Shown here piece after piece: positions 37,382-46,956 of a DNA stretch of 64,000 nt. The position numbers and the translations under genes were made by a program. The DNA lies in the NCBI GenBank assembly GCA_903904835.1, contig CAIVEI010000175.1, positions 45,209 through 109,208 on the forward strand, given 5' to 3'. Each line of letters starts with the position of its first letter. Positions within the stretch are counted from its first letter, which is position 1. The notes under the pieces are model-generated. The model was not told where the DNA came from and ran no database searches. It saw only the letters and a list, made by a program, of their open reading frames with translations. Source of the stretch: an uncultured Schlesneria sp. Lineage in GTDB: Bacteria; Planctomycetota; Planctomycetia; Planctomycetales; Planctomycetaceae.

Positions 37382-39805
37382 TCACCATGCCTGTTCGGCG
37401 TCGCCCTTTTCGTTGACGATCCACGGTGTCCAGCACAATACGAAATTATTGATTGTGATGTCTGTTTTCTTGGGCGAAATATTCGTTTCATCTAATTTCA
37501 GGTTTTCGGCGGCAGCACCTTCAAGCAGCGCCGTCGCTTCGTCCTGGAACTGCTGATCCAGTTTTTCCATGCGAGCGGTAATCGCTTCGACGGATTCTTC
37601 GGCCAGGGCTACATCCTGTTTTTGGGCACCTAAACGCCCCGCAGTGCGAGCTCCCGTGGCGATCTTGCCCATGTTTGCTGCCGACGTCAGCTTGCGACCG
37701 AATACCGCACCAAGAATTGAGGTGACAACCGTGACCCCTGCTTGCATTGACTGATTTTTGACCTCCAGCTTTTCCTTTTCTACCTTCTGCATCGCCTTTC
37801 GCAACTGCTCTTGAACGGTCGTCATTTTCGGCGCGTATTTGCTGCGAAGTTTTTCAACCGCGAGATCTCGTTCTTCTTTCATGCGATGAGCAATTCTCGC
37901 GCGGAAATCACCTTCCGTTTCTCCCGGCTGGGAGGTTTCCTTCAGTTCGGCGAACTTCCATAACGACAGTTTTTGATTCTTGTAGAGATAGTCTTTCAGC
38001 GCTGATTGAAGATCGGTAAATGTTTTCGCCCGATTGAGATCAGCCGGTAAGGTTGCGAAGCCTCCTTCGTTGTCGGGATGTTCCTGCTGTTCGGGTTCTT
38101 CTTCAATTTCAATTGTCGCGTCGTCGAACATCGACGGAGAGACTTTGTCGACCGCTGGCAAAAAGACAGTCATATCCTGCTGAGTGTCGATTCCCGCCGC
38201 GGCCTGTGCAAAGCGGACTCGAACGGACGCCAGCAGTCCCGGTCGGTACAACAGTTTGGCATCCCCCAGCAAGCTTGTCTGTCGGACGAGAAATGTCTCG
38301 TTGATGCCTGGAGGGAGAACCGGATGGGAACCACCTGCTGAGTTTTTCCCCAGCATGGCGATTGCGGGGCCTTCGGATGCTGGCATACCGCTTTTCTTTT
38401 CCGCCATCAGCGAGGCGATCTGGTCGCGATCGATGGGGCCTCGCAGGAACGAAAGTGCCCAACGGCTTTGGAACACGACAGGATGATCATCATGAACGTT
38501 GTTCATCAGGAAGACTCGATTGCCCAGTCCTGCGAGGATTTTTTCCATTTTCCCGCGATCAAATTGGGCACCCGCCGCCGCAGACGCTCCTTCAAGCCCT
38601 TCGAGAACGCGAGCTTTGTCGCGTTCGGTCTGCAATCGGCCAAGGAACCAGGTTCCGGCGTTCGACAAACCTTTGTAGTCCAGGTCGACCGGGTTCTGAG
38701 TCGCCAGGACAACACCCAGGCCGAATGCACGTGCCTGTTTCAGCAGTCGCAGCATGGGGGTCTTCGATGGCGGGTTTGCCGACGGCGGGAAGTAGCCGAA
38801 GATCTCGTCCATGTAAAGGATCGCTCGCAGGCTGGACGTCCCTGACTGGGATCGCATCCAGGCGACCATCTCGTTCAGCAGGATCGTGACGAAGAACATT
38901 CGCTCGCTGTCGCTCAAGTGAGCGATCGAGATGATTGTCAGGCGGGGCTTTCCTTCCGGCGTATAGAGCAATCGTTGAATGTCGAGTGATTCCCCTTCCA
39001 GCCAGGCCTGGAATCCAGGCGAGGCCATCAGGTTGTTCAGCTTCATCGCGAACCCGAAACGGTCTTTGGAAGGATAGAAGCTTTCGACATCCATCACACC
39101 GACTTTCGTAAAGTTCGGCTTCTGAATCAGTCGGATCAATCCCGCCAGATCGACATCTTTTCCCTCCCGCCACGACCGGTCGAGAATCGTCGAGAGCAGG
39201 ATATGTTCCTTACTTTGAAGGGGGTCGGCATCGATTCCGAGCAAGGCGAGCAGCCCGGATGCGGCGGACCCGATCCGTTCACGCATCGCTTCCGTATCAT
39301 TCAGAATTTTTTCGTTGGGGACGGAAAACGATTTCATCACCGTCAGCGGCAGCCCGGCATTGCTGGCGGGGGTGTAGATCGAGATATCCACTGCGTCGCG
39401 AAATCGTTTGATCCGTTCCGGCGGCTGACCCCATGCGGCAAGTCCATCTTTCCAGACCTTGGCCATTTTCTTGGCGTAATCGTCGGGGCTGAGGCCCGCT
39501 CGCGTGGCATCGGCGGGATCGATCCAGGGACGGAAATTCTCGGGCAGCAGATCGGGAAAAGCCAGCAGCAGATTGCCGAGATCGCCCTTGGGATCAATAC
39601 AGATGGCGGGAATGCCATCGATGGCGGCTTCTTCCAGCAGCGACAGGCACAGGCCGGTTTTACCGCTTCCTGTCATCCCGACGCAGACCGCATGGGTCGT
39701 CAGATCCTTGGCGTCGTACAGCAACAGGTCGTCCTGGACCTTTCGCGTTTCCATGTCATAGGACTTACCAAGATAGAATACTCCCAGCTTTTCATAGTCT
39801 TGCAT
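37382..39805 (-). CDS. HerA/FtsK-like ATPase (DUF853-type) with C-terminal coiled coil
   Basis: This is an 807-residue P-loop ATPase. Walker A is GMTGSGKTG (residues 43-51), close to the N-terminus, followed by AICIDPKGDLGNLLLAFPDL. Walker B is ILYMDEIFGYFPPSA, and LLKQARAFGLGVVLATQNPVDLDYKGL is the sensor-like block of HerA-type DNA-translocating ATPases. The C-terminal third contains a charged helix (LAVEKLRSKYAPKMTTVQEQ, KVEKEKLEVKN), a hydrophobic glycine-rich segment (TVVTSILGAVFGRKL) and a second helix. AAGGA precedes the ATG. Known HerA proteins pair with NurA in end resection or with defence nucleases. No such partner is adjacent, so the role is open. Confidence 0.85.
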   Translation of the reverse strand: MQDYEKLGVFYLGKSYDMETRKVQDDLLLYDAKDLTTHAVCVGMTGSGKTGLCLSLLEEAAIDGIPAICIDPKGDLGNLLLAFPDLLPENFRPWIDPADATRAGLSPDDYAKKMAKVWKDGLAAWGQPPERIKRFRDAVDISIYTPASNAGLPLTVMKSFSVPNEKILNDTEAMRERIGSAASGLLALLGIDADPLQSKEHILLSTILDRSWREGKDVDLAGLIRLIQKPNFTKVGVMDVESFYPSKDRFGFAMKLNNLMASPGFQAWLEGESLDIQRLLYTPEGKPRLTIISIAHLSDSERMFFVTILLNEMVAWMRSQSGTSSLRAILYMDEIFGYFPPSANPPSKTPMLRLLKQARAFGLGVVLATQNPVDLDYKGLSNAGTWFLGRLQTERDKARVLEGLEGASAAAGAQFDRGKMEKILAGLGNRVFLMNNVHDDHPVVFQSRWALSFLRGPIDRDQIASLMAEKKSGMPASEGPAIAMLGKNSAGGSHPVLPPGINETFLVRQTSLLGDAKLLYRPGLLASVRVRFAQAAAGIDTQQDMTVFLPAVDKVSPSMFDDATIEIEEEPEQQEHPDNEGGFATLPADLNRAKTFTDLQSALKDYLYKNQKLSLWKFAELKETSQPGETEGDFRARIAHRMKEERDLAVEKLRSKYAPKMTTVQEQLRKAMQKVEKEKLEVKNQSMQAGVTVVTSILGAVFGRKLTSAANMGKIATGARTAGRLGAQKQDVALAEESVEAITARMEKLDQQFQDEATALLEGAAAENLKLDETNISPKKTDITINNFVLCWTPWIVNEKGDAEQAW

Positions 39806-40072
39806 CGTCAGTCCTTTTTGCGATTTATCTTTACGACCGCAGCATGTTGAAGCAGGCTCGTTGTCACGAGTTACGTTGTCAGAAATGTCAGCGAAATTTT
39901 TACCAAGTCGATCAAGTCAAGTGTCTGTTGTGGAGTGCAGATTTTTCATCCTCGCCAGCGACAAGACTATAGGCCATGTGCATGCCAACGAAAAGCGCCG
40001 CGTTCCCTGAAGCGAAACGCAATTCTTTGCTACGATGCTGCGATACTCAATCCCGGTTTTGAAAGAGATGAC

Positions 40073-40918
40073 ATGCGAATTGCCGTCGTGCAGATGGATG
40101 TGACGCTGGCCGACGTGGCTGGTAACCTGGCCCGAATGATTTCGAAAACTCGTGAGACTCGAGCTGCGGGGGCCGAACTGACGATTTTCCCCGAATGTGC
40201 GTTGACCGGTTACTGTTTTACGAGTCTCGATGAATCCCGTCCTTATGCCGAAACGATACCTGGTCCTTCGGTCGACAAGTTGTCGGCGATCTGTCGGGAA
40301 TTGGGTGGGTTCGTCGTGTTCGGATTATTGGAACAGGACGCCGGTCGAATCTTTAATGCGTTAGCTCTGGTGGGACCAGAAGGGCTGGTGGCGTCGTACC
40401 GGAAGATTCATCTCCCTTACCTGGGGATTGACATGCACACCGACTTTGGCGACCGACCCTTTGCCGTGCATGAAATCAACGGGGTGAAAATCGGGATGAA
40501 TATCTGTTACGACGGGGGATTCCCCGAATCGGGCCGCGTTCTGGCTCTGGAAGGTGCCGACCTGATCGTCTTGCCAACGAACTGGCCGCCAGGTGCCGAA
40601 TCAGCCGCCGACTTCGCGATCAACACTCGGGCCATGGAGAACACGGTCTATTACGCCGCTGCCGATCGAGTCGGTGTAGAACGCGGTGTTCCGTTTATCG
40701 GTAAAAGCAAGATCTGTGATCCGCTGGGGAAGACTCTCGCCTTCGCCGATCACACAGAGGAAGCGATTCTTTATGCCGACATTGATGTAGCACGGTCACG
40801 GAATAAGCATTTAATCCGCAAGGCAGGGGTCAATGAAGTCAACCGGATCGCCGATCGCCGTCCTGAGATGTACGCTAAGCTGGTTGAACCTCATTCGTTG
40901 AAGCGGCCGGGGAGATAA
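40073..40918 (+). CDS. Carbon-nitrogen hydrolase (nitrilase superfamily)
   Basis: ATG 40073 begins the standard family N-terminus (MRIAVVQMDVTLADV) and has GAAAGAG upstream; the longer frame to 39935 adds non-conserved residues. The catalytic triad is complete: E41 in TIFPECALTGY, K111 in SYRKIHLPYLG and C145 in NICYDGGFPESGR. The 281-residue size fits single-domain amidases of the omega-amidase or N-carbamoyl hydrolase type. The substrate is not readable. It is followed after one base by the Rpn-tail gene, so the two are probably transcribed together. Confidence 0.9.
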   Translation: MRIAVVQMDVTLADVAGNLARMISKTRETRAAGAELTIFPECALTGYCFTSLDESRPYAETIPGPSVDKLSAICRELGGFVVFGLLEQDAGRIFNALALVGPEGLVASYRKIHLPYLGIDMHTDFGDRPFAVHEINGVKIGMNICYDGGFPESGRVLALEGADLIVLPTNWPPGAESAADFAINTRAMENTVYYAAADRVGVERGVPFIGKSKICDPLGKTLAFADHTEEAILYADIDVARSRNKHLIRKAGVNEVNRIADRRPEMYAKLVEPHSLKRPGR

Positions 40919-40919
40919 G

Positions 40920-41351
40920 ATGACGCTAGACGACGTTCGAAGAATATTTCCCGAAATTGAATTCAGTGAAGCAGCAGGAGTTCTTGACATGATTTCAAAG
41001 AATCCCGAGCAACGGCAGCAGTACGAAGCCCGGTTGAAATTTCAACGGGATGAAGCGGCACGTCTCGAAGGAGCGATCAGCGAAGGGATCAAAAAAGGCC
41101 GAGTTGAAGGCCGCGTTGAAGGTCGCCAAGAGGGACGCCAGGAAGGATTGCAAGAAGGTATGGAGAAAGGGATTGAAGTAGGCATCGAGAAAGGTATCCA
41201 GAAGGGGGCGTTACTTGGGCGGATTACGCCGTTGCAAGAACTTTTAGGCATTCTCAAACCGACCGAGCAAGAACTGACGAGCTTTGACGAAGTTCAGCTT
41301 TTGGAATTAGCTGAAGACTTGAAGCGTCGACTGAGGACACGTGGCGAATAA
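40920..41351 (+). CDS. Rpn/PD-(D/E)XK transposase-like C-terminal remnant with EGR repeats
   Basis: This 143-residue protein lacks the nuclease domain but matches what follows it in Rpn-family (recombination-promoting nuclease) proteins: AGVLDMISKNPEQRQQYEAR, then a run of tetrapeptide-like repeats (KKGRVEGRVEGRQEGRQEG) and a conserved tail LLGRITPLQELLGIL. The tail is clearly related to the C-terminus of the SEFIR protein ending at 16249. ATG 40920 lies one base after the nitrilase stop codon. Either it is an independent small protein made by translational coupling, or a truncated Rpn-like gene that landed here. No PD-(D/E)XK residues are visible. Confidence 0.7.
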   Translation: MTLDDVRRIFPEIEFSEAAGVLDMISKNPEQRQQYEARLKFQRDEAARLEGAISEGIKKGRVEGRVEGRQEGRQEGLQEGMEKGIEVGIEKGIQKGALLGRITPLQELLGILKPTEQELTSFDEVQLLELAEDLKRRLRTRGE

Positions 41352-41366
41352 CACAGGAACAAATCG

Positions 41367-43124
41367 CTATTCTTTTCCTCGAAGAAAAAACGCCAAGACG
41401 CGACCTTCGCGCAAAGTTGTTCGATCGGTTTTGACTCGATTCGGGCTGTTCCAAGGTTCCGATAAATCGGCGAGTCGGCGATAAATAAGAATAAAATCCG
41501 GTGCGTCGGGAGTTGGGTGGTACTCGACCGTTTTTATCCCGTGGGCTCGTAACAACGGTGCCTGGCGTCGGTAATCGGCAGCCTGGAACTGATGAAGCGT
41601 TGGTCGTACGGCAACGGATGAACCCACGGGAACTTCTTTTACCAATTGTTGCAGCAGGCTTCGAGTGATTCCGACACCCCAATAGTCAACCTCGAATCGC
41701 TTGTCATTTCCGTCAGCGATCATGATCAGTTTAGCCAATCCGTTGTAATAACAAAGATGGCATGGCGACATGGTGACCAGTGGGCTTGCCGCCAGCAGCA
41801 GTAATGCCGACCAGACTGCAATCGCGGTTGGCTGAGACCGAATACGGTGTGACAGCCATTGCCGACAAGCGACCCAGCCTCGGCCGACTAAGATCGCCCA
41901 TAGAGGAAAGCAAGTGAGGAAAAGCCTTTCACCGTCGTAGACGGCAACGCCAGGCAGTGAGAAAACAATGAGCGGAAAAAGCATGCACGCCAACAGCAAA
42001 AGATCGCGACATTTTACAGCTCCGATCACTGTCGGTGGGACTTGCGTTCCCGGAGGTGTTTGCCGGTTGGTCATCGTTGGATCGTTGAGCGGAATCTGGT
42101 CGGCTTGCGACTTGTCTGAATCGCTGGCTGTTGGAATTGGTCGATAGAGTAAACCGATTATGCCAAGTCCATGTAGAACAACCGGCACTGTTAATGCGAC
42201 CATCACGAATGGATAATGCCAGGGGACGTTCTTGTCCGCGTACTTTTGCCCCCAATACCAGACCTGGGTTGTCGATCGATTTGTGGTCCGTCCGAGGTAT
42301 TCTGCTGTTTTTTCAATTGGATCAAACCACAGGTAGGGCCAACTGGCAAAGAAGACGAGATATGCAGTAAGGCCCCAGATCATCAGAGGCAAAATCGCCT
42401 TCGCGCGCCACCGCCATAAGGCCCAGGCGATTACAGGAATCGGTATCAAGATCGCCTGAACCTTGGTGAGCAGTGCCAGGCCCATCAAAATTCCGGTGAA
42501 TATGATGGCACGGCGCGTGGGTGGTAACGGCCCATTCCACCATGCTGCGACCGACAGTACTGCCGCAGTGCACGTGAGGTTTGTAATTGTTTCGAGAGAC
42601 GCCAGATGAGCGTGGCCGTAAACGCGTGGCATCAAGACAAGCGAAATGGCAGTCAGCAATCCGGTTGATCGGCCCGACCATGAATTTGCGAGGCCGCCGA
42701 TTAAGAGGACGGTCAACGCGAATGCCGTTGCCGAGCCGGTCCGAGCGCAGGCCGTGACGCAGTAACCCTCAGGGTCTAAAGGGGGTGCAAGCCACCAAGT
42801 CAAATGGTGATGCACTCCCAGCCACCAGCGACCCAATGGAGGATGGTCAGGGTTATAGCCGTTTTTCTTTCGATAGGCTTCTTGAGACGATCCAGGGATC
42901 AGGTTCAACCAGCCGAGAGCTTTCGCCTGCTCGACAAGGTAAACGCCTTGTTCCACGTTAAAGATTTCATCAACGGTCAGCCCTGGCCCTTCGGGCATGC
43001 CGGGATAACTTCCTGCCGGGTCCAGGCAACACACAATGCTAAACCAACTGAGCAAAGCCACGATAGCTACCGGCCAGACGCCCTTTGGGCGGGGCGAATC
43101 GGTAGAGGAAACAGCTTGGTTCAT
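41367..43124 (-). CDS. GT-C type membrane glycosyltransferase (paralogue)
   Basis: A 585-residue polytopic membrane protein with about nine hydrophobic segments. The first is VWPVAIVALLSWFSIVCCL and the next loop carries the catalytic-type acidic motif GLTVDEIFNVEQ. Further blocks are the NPDHPPLGRWWLG loop, HAHLASLETITNLTCTAAVL and WPYLWFDPIEKTAEYLG. The general organisation matches the 17420 paralogue and the PMT/ArnT-like families that use polyprenyl-phosphate sugars. ATG 43124 follows an in-frame TTG at 43127. The convergent Rpn-tail gene ends 15 bases away. The sugar and acceptor are unknown. Confidence 0.85.
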   Translation of the reverse strand: MNQAVSSTDSPRPKGVWPVAIVALLSWFSIVCCLDPAGSYPGMPEGPGLTVDEIFNVEQGVYLVEQAKALGWLNLIPGSSQEAYRKKNGYNPDHPPLGRWWLGVHHHLTWWLAPPLDPEGYCVTACARTGSATAFALTVLLIGGLANSWSGRSTGLLTAISLVLMPRVYGHAHLASLETITNLTCTAAVLSVAAWWNGPLPPTRRAIIFTGILMGLALLTKVQAILIPIPVIAWALWRWRAKAILPLMIWGLTAYLVFFASWPYLWFDPIEKTAEYLGRTTNRSTTQVWYWGQKYADKNVPWHYPFVMVALTVPVVLHGLGIIGLLYRPIPTASDSDKSQADQIPLNDPTMTNRQTPPGTQVPPTVIGAVKCRDLLLLACMLFPLIVFSLPGVAVYDGERLFLTCFPLWAILVGRGWVACRQWLSHRIRSQPTAIAVWSALLLLAASPLVTMSPCHLCYYNGLAKLIMIADGNDKRFEVDYWGVGITRSLLQQLVKEVPVGSSVAVRPTLHQFQAADYRRQAPLLRAHGIKTVEYHPTPDAPDFILIYRRLADLSEPWNSPNRVKTDRTTLREGRVLAFFLRGKE

Positions 43125-43379
43125 CAAAGGTTTTTCAGCGAGCGTGACAAAGGTGATCAGAATATTGCCATCATTTTTCGGAGATTACCAGTTTTTACAC
43201 TCCGATTGATACGAGCGGCAACTTGACCTTGTTGCCCTTCACCAGGATGGATGTCGAAAGGAGAGGCAATCACGGAGTCGCTGATGGCGTTTTTCATATA
43301 TTCCACTGTTTATGGGTGGCCTTTTGTCTTGAAACCTGTGACAATCCGTGGCTGGTGGCAATGTGATAGAAAGAACGCG

Positions 43380-46300
43380 ATGAAACGATTCTCGTGGCTT
43401 CTGCCATCTCTTATTTTGATTTTCTTGTTAGGCCGTGTTGCCAGCTCTCGCGCTGAAGAGGCTGTTGAGCCTGTCGAATATTTGAAAGAAATCAAGCCGT
43501 TGCTCAAGGCGCGATGTTACGCGTGTCATGGCGGCCTTAAGCAAGAGGCTGGGTTTCGTCTCGATACTGGAAAGTCAATCCGACAGGGGAGTCGGAACGG
43601 CCAGGTCCTGCAGGCAGGTCAAGCTGACGGGACGCTGATTGAGCGAATCCGATCCAGCGACCTTTCTCATCGAATGCCGCCAGAAGGTGAACCACTTACT
43701 TCCGCGCAGATCGCTCGAATCACGGACTGGTTGCAGCAAGGGGCAATCTCTCCAGACGATGAGTTACCAGAACGCGATCCGCGACTTCACTGGGCATTTC
43801 AGCCGCCAGTTCGTCCTGCGGTTCCCGAAGTCGCCAACGCCGACTGGGTTAGAAACCCCATCGACGCATTTATTGCTCAGAAACATGAACATCACAAGTT
43901 GATCCCTCAACCGCCGGCTACGAAGCAGGAGTGGTTGCGTCGAGTCACTCTCGACCTGATCGGCCTTCCTCCATCTCGGCAGGAATTACATGCATTTCTG
44001 GCCGATGAATCGCCTGAAGCCATCGCCAAGGTTGTGGACCGACTTTTGAATTCTGCTCAATATGGCGAGCGATGGGGTCGTCATTGGATGGATGTCTGGC
44101 GGTACGCTGACTGGTATGGCCGTCGGTATGTCCCCGATGTCTGGAACAGTGCTCCTCAGATTTGGCGTTGGCGAGATTGGATCGTGAAGTCACTGAACGA
44201 TGACAAAAGTTACGGTCAGATGGTTGCCGAGATGCTGGCTGCCGATGAGATATCACCTGAGGACGACGAAGCGGGGCATGCCACGGGATACCTGATTCGG
44301 AACTGGTACGCTCTGAATCCGAACGACTGGATGCGAAGTAACGTTGAGCATGTCGGCAAGGCTTTTCTCGGTTTGACATTCAATTGTGCGCATTGCCACG
44401 ATCATAAGTACGACCCGATCTCCCAAGAAGACTATTTTCGATTTCGGGCCTTCTTCGAGCCGATTTCTATCCGGCAGGAGCGTGTTCCCGGTGAAGCTGA
44501 TCCCGGGCCGTTTCAGGAATATCAATACTCAACGCTCCGTAAAATTGTGCGACTGGGGGCGGTTCGCATTTTTGATAAGACGCCGGATGCCCCGACATGG
44601 TTTTATACGGGGGGCGACGAGCGAAACCGAGTGGTGAATCGCGGTTCGATCGCGCCAGGTTTGCCCTCGGCGATTGTCAGTGAATCACTCAAGATTGAAC
44701 CCGTTCAGCTTCCTGCGCGCGGCTGGTATCCGGGACTGCGGCCTTCGATTCATGAAACGATTCTCGCGGAGCATCGAACGGCGCTGACATCTGCAGAATC
44801 GCAACTTCCTGCTGTGATTGCTGCGGTCGAAGCGGCACTTCCCGAACTGCAGTCCAAGCTGACTTTGGCAGAAGCAGAATTTGAGCAAGCTCGGAAGCTT
44901 AGCGAGGAAGCAGGGAGATCTGGGGCGCTTGCGGGTCGGCAATCGTTACTCGTCGATTCTACAACCGGACGTCGGCTGATCCAGCACCGGTTGCAACACG
45001 TCAAGTCGCTGGGCGAACAGGCAACGATTCGTTTTCAGTTGCAAATCCTGAAGGATGCTCACGTCAATTTTCAATTGGCGAAAGACCACATGAAAGGGCT
45101 GACGGCAGGTTACGTCGGATTTAAAAATGGACGGATCATTTCGTATCAGCCAGCTTCGTTTACGGAGTTTGAAGTTGGTCAATATGACATGGCTGCGGGA
45201 CAAAATCGGTTCGAGGTCGTTTTGGTAATAAAATCGAAAGACGATGTTTGTCAGTTAACGGTTCGTTCGATCGCAGACAAGAAAACCCTCGTGGATAACG
45301 TGCCCGTTGCGAGAAACGGCTGGAACCCTGTGGGAGATGAAACCAAAGCAGTGACGTTTGACGTTCAGACCGGTGCGATTGCCGCATTCGATGAAATTGA
45401 ATTGCTTGTTGGTGAGTCTGGCACGGTTGATGCGAAAGGTGAGGCATCTCGTTTGGCCTATTTCGATTTCGAGTTGCCGAACTATCGTGACGGTTACGAT
45501 ATTATTGGTGTCGATGGTTGGATCGGTTCGCCATTCAGCGTTACCGGGGCGACGTCTGTTATTTCGGGAACATTTGGGGATGAGACACTGAAGCCGTTAT
45601 CGCAAAAAGTGAACATGGCGAGACGTGCAGTCGATGTTCATGTTTTGAAACGAAAGGCTCTTGAAGCGAAACGAACGGCCTCTCTTGCTCAACTCGAAAG
45701 TACCCATGCACGGATCGTGGCAGATCGAGTCAAGTATGGTGAGTTAACTGGTCCTGAGGCGAATCCGTTGACCCAGGCCGCCAGCCAAAAATACCGCGAA
45801 GCAGCATGCCTGCTCGCTGAGTCTGAAGTCGTCGAGAAGGATCAGAAGCTTGCCGAGGTTGAACTGAAGCCGATGGATGACCCGAAGCGAGCGAAAGATG
45901 TCGAGGCTGCCAGCCAACAATTATCGAAGGCCAGAACCGCTTTGGAAAATGCTCAATCAATGCTGGCTGATCCGAATCAGGCAAGCAGTTATCCGGCATT
46001 CAGTCCGACATATCCCCCAATAAGTACCGGTCGTCGTCGAGCGTTAGCCGAATGGATCGCCAGCCGAAATAATCCGCTGACCGCTCGTGTTGCTATAAAC
46101 CATATCTGGTTGCGACATTTTCATTCGCCGCTGGTCGCCACGGTGTCCGACTTCGGACGAAATGGAGCGGCTCCGTCCCATCCTGAGTTGCTCGACTGGT
46201 TAGCGGTTGAGTTGATGGAATCAGGTTGGAGCATGAAGCACATTCACCGGTTAATTGTTTCCAGCAATACTTACGGGATGTCGTCCAGTTCCGGCCGACC

Positions 46301-46946
46301 GGTGAATCCGATGAATGATGGTTCAGGGATTGATGCTGTACGACGAACAGAAAAACAAACGTCATCAGGATCAACGGTAAATCCCTCGATGAATATCGAT
46401 CCGGAAAACCGATTTCTCTGGCGTATGAATCGTGGTCGGATGGAAGCCGAAGTGGTGCGGGACAGCCTGTTATCTTGTGCCGGGCGACTCGATTTGCAGA
46501 TGGGTGGTCAGGAACTGGAAAATAGTCAGGCGCTGACCACTCGACGCAGAACACTTTACTATAGTTGTCAGCCGGAAATTGACGGAAAGAGTTCGTTTGG
46601 GATGTTATTCGACGCACCGGAACCCGCAGACTGTTATCGGCGCACGCGCAGTATCGTCCCTCAGCAGGCGTTGGCTTTGACGAATAGCGATCTGGCTCAT
46701 GAACTCAGTGGGGAATTGTCGACCAGTTTGTGGCAATCTCTTTCATCCGAGCAACAATCTGATCCATCTGCGTTTATCGTCGCCGCACATGAACAGATTT
46801 TGGGACGGGGACCAACAGACTCGGAAAAGACTTTGTGCATCGAATTCCTCACCGCGATGACAGAGCAAACAGTTGATACTGCACGATTGCGAGAAAGTCT
46901 GGTCCGAGTTCTGTTGAATCACAACGATTTTCTGTCGATCCGCTGA
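43380..46946 (+). CDS. PSCyt1/DUF1549/DUF1553 large secreted protein
   Basis: ATG 43380 opens a signal peptide (LPSLILIFLLGRVASSRA); the frame to 43251 is longer but unlikely. The 1188-residue protein has an N-terminal PSCyt1 cytochrome-like domain with KARCYACHGGL and HRMPPEGEPL. A DUF1549 domain follows (WLRRVTLDLIGLPPS, RWGRHWMDVWRYADWYG, and FNCAHCHDHKYDPISQED with a second CxxCH). A middle region of about 500 residues contains a helical stretch and a beta-rich, lectin-like stretch (FDEIELLVGESGTVD, DGWIGSPFSVTGATS). The C-terminal DUF1553 domain has NNPLTARVAINHIWLRHF and NRGRMEAEVVRDSLLSCAG. It starts the second DUF1549/DUF1501 pair. Confidence 0.88.
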   Translation: MKRFSWLLPSLILIFLLGRVASSRAEEAVEPVEYLKEIKPLLKARCYACHGGLKQEAGFRLDTGKSIRQGSRNGQVLQAGQADGTLIERIRSSDLSHRMPPEGEPLTSAQIARITDWLQQGAISPDDELPERDPRLHWAFQPPVRPAVPEVANADWVRNPIDAFIAQKHEHHKLIPQPPATKQEWLRRVTLDLIGLPPSRQELHAFLADESPEAIAKVVDRLLNSAQYGERWGRHWMDVWRYADWYGRRYVPDVWNSAPQIWRWRDWIVKSLNDDKSYGQMVAEMLAADEISPEDDEAGHATGYLIRNWYALNPNDWMRSNVEHVGKAFLGLTFNCAHCHDHKYDPISQEDYFRFRAFFEPISIRQERVPGEADPGPFQEYQYSTLRKIVRLGAVRIFDKTPDAPTWFYTGGDERNRVVNRGSIAPGLPSAIVSESLKIEPVQLPARGWYPGLRPSIHETILAEHRTALTSAESQLPAVIAAVEAALPELQSKLTLAEAEFEQARKLSEEAGRSGALAGRQSLLVDSTTGRRLIQHRLQHVKSLGEQATIRFQLQILKDAHVNFQLAKDHMKGLTAGYVGFKNGRIISYQPASFTEFEVGQYDMAAGQNRFEVVLVIKSKDDVCQLTVRSIADKKTLVDNVPVARNGWNPVGDETKAVTFDVQTGAIAAFDEIELLVGESGTVDAKGEASRLAYFDFELPNYRDGYDIIGVDGWIGSPFSVTGATSVISGTFGDETLKPLSQKVNMARRAVDVHVLKRKALEAKRTASLAQLESTHARIVADRVKYGELTGPEANPLTQAASQKYREAACLLAESEVVEKDQKLAEVELKPMDDPKRAKDVEAASQQLSKARTALENAQSMLADPNQASSYPAFSPTYPPISTGRRRALAEWIASRNNPLTARVAINHIWLRHFHSPLVATVSDFGRNGAAPSHPELLDWLAVELMESGWSMKHIHRLIVSSNTYGMSSSSGRPVNPMNDGSGIDAVRRTEKQTSSGSTVNPSMNIDPENRFLWRMNRGRMEAEVVRDSLLSCAGRLDLQMGGQELENSQALTTRRRTLYYSCQPEIDGKSSFGMLFDAPEPADCYRRTRSIVPQQALALTNSDLAHELSGELSTSLWQSLSSEQQSDPSAFIVAAHEQILGRGPTDSEKTLCIEFLTAMTEQTVDTARLRESLVRVLLNHNDFLSIR

Positions 46947-46956
46947 GAGGCTTCTC

